From Streptomyces sp. SCSIO 30461 (GTDB lineage: Bacteria; Actinomycetota; Actinomycetes; Streptomycetales; Streptomycetaceae), in assembly GCF_037023745.1 (NCBI RefSeq), contig NZ_CP146101.1:6154001-6218000 (forward strand): a stretch of DNA of 64,000 nt, in the 5' to 3' direction. The translations under genes were made by a program, and so were the position numbers. The notes under the pieces were generated by a model. That model did not search any database, was not told where the DNA came from, and saw nothing but the letters and a program-made list of their open reading frames with translations. Shown one piece after another: positions 63,489 to 64,000 of this stretch (its first letter is position 1; each line of letters begins with the position of its first letter).

Positions 63489-63634
63489 CTCACCCTTCCT
63501 ACTCGTATGTGGTAGGTGAGCCCGGTCACGGCGACGCCCTTCGACCCCCGGCTACAACTGTTCTCGTCGCAAGGCGCCGCAGGGCTTCAAGTCCGGCAGC
63601 ACAACGGTCCGACCGGGCCCCCTTCGCGACCGCC

Positions 63635-64000
63635 ATGCCCCCGACGTTAGGTATCGCCTTGTCTCGCTCGCTGTTCACCCGCTTCGCCGCCCGCAACAAG
63701 TCCGTTGTCGCCGGCACCGCCGTGCTCCTCGGTGCGGCCGGTGCGGTGATGGGGACGACGACGACGGCTTCCGCCGCGCCCTCCGCCCCGAAGGACATCG
63801 CCAAGCAGATGATGTCCGCCGCCGAGTTCCAGTGCTTCGACAAGATCGTCACGCACGAGTCCAACTGGAACCACACGGCCACCAACGCCTCCTCCGGCGC
63901 CTACGGCCTGGTGCAGGCCCTGCCCGGCGCCAAGATGGCCAGTGCCGGTGCCGACTGGAAGACCAACCCCAAGACCCAGATCGAGTGGGGTATGGACTAC
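63635..64000 (+). CDS. Secreted transglycosylase SLT-like protein (3' end outside window)
   Basis: At least 122 codons. Start is ATG 63635 (MPPTLGIALSRSLFTRF) or TTG 63659 (MSRSLFTRFAARNK); neither has a strong ribosome-binding site. A Sec signal peptide ends at TASAAP. The mature part has the lysozyme-like SLT catalytic region: CFDKIVTHESNWNHTATN, with the general-acid glutamate, then SSGAYGLVQALPG and IEWGMDY. It cuts peptidoglycan glycan strands. Confidence 0.88.
   Translation, partial: MPPTLGIALSRSLFTRFAARNKSVVAGTAVLLGAAGAVMGTTTTASAAPSAPKDIAKQMMSAAEFQCFDKIVTHESNWNHTATNASSGAYGLVQALPGAKMASAGADWKTNPKTQIEWGMDY

Noticed and set aside
63426..63634. c-di-AMP (ydaO) riboswitch before the cell-wall hydrolase
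   Set aside because: Such riboswitches are common before Streptomyces wall hydrolases, but I could not find the conserved core here.

Overview
The window is about 72% GC with strong G/C bias at third codon positions, many GTG/TTG starts and GTGA/ATGA gene overlaps. It carries F420-, KstR- and LAXTG-sortase-type genes typical of filamentous actinomycetes. It is almost certainly a Streptomyces chromosome segment: mostly core genes with one degraded accessory island.

Layout. 0-4.4 kb: F420:NADPH reductase, methionine aminopeptidase, heme oxygenase behind an iron-box-like palindrome, and a PhzF-type enzyme. 4.5-9.4 kb: remnant of a heme/siderophore ABC ATPase, then the ferrous-iron uptake operon efeO-efeB-efeU and a lipoprotein, preceded by iron boxes. 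9.4-18.9 kb: prim-pol-like protein, dimethylargininase-type hydrolase, Rsm22 methyltransferase, Bcr/CflA exporter, SDR, a PhzF gene cut by an in-frame TGA, a GH15 enzyme and a BASS transporter. 18.9-25.1 kb: accessory island with lower GC in places, an ISL3 remnant inside a truncated gene, resolvase and transposase tails, a frameshifted HNH endonuclease, a 155-bp element with terminal inverted repeats, and several orphan genes. It ends at rnpB (RNase P RNA, minus strand).

26-33 kb: MerR regulator with its own 19-bp-spacer promoter, a membrane protein, YaaA, RNase H/phosphatase, a zinc-ribbon coiled-coil protein that appears to start with CTG, a Nif3-like protein and a beta-propeller-like protein. 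33-42 kb: SDR, Zn-alcohol dehydrogenase, MaoC hydratase, SCP2-type thiolase and fused acyl-CoA dehydrogenase. These form two operons, each behind a TnnAACnnGTTnnA operator. A KstR-like repressor with the same operator in front of its own gene lies at 53.1 kb, followed by a ferredoxin/aldehyde dehydrogenase pair. Together they look like a steroid or sterol side-chain degradation regulon.

42-57 kb: secreted and small proteins, a decayed permease, a WhiJ-type trio (XRE regulator, DUF397, anti-sigma ATPase), methyltransferase/amidase, F420 LLM oxidoreductase, a toroid-protein/methyltransferase/glycosyltransferase operon, KstR, and an MBL hydrolase. 57-63.4 kb: a cobalamin riboswitch leads a tightly coupled operon of a secreted transcobalamin-like toroid protein, an SCO2322-family protein and a complete ECF transporter (T, double ATPase, S). 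This is probably a cell-surface corrinoid capture and import system. The window ends in a secreted transglycosylase whose upstream region holds two DosR-like boxes.

At least ten genes are visibly broken or truncated, at 4.5, 15.3, 20.3, 20.8, 22.5, 22.8, 22.9, 38.05, 43.1 and 55.8 kb.
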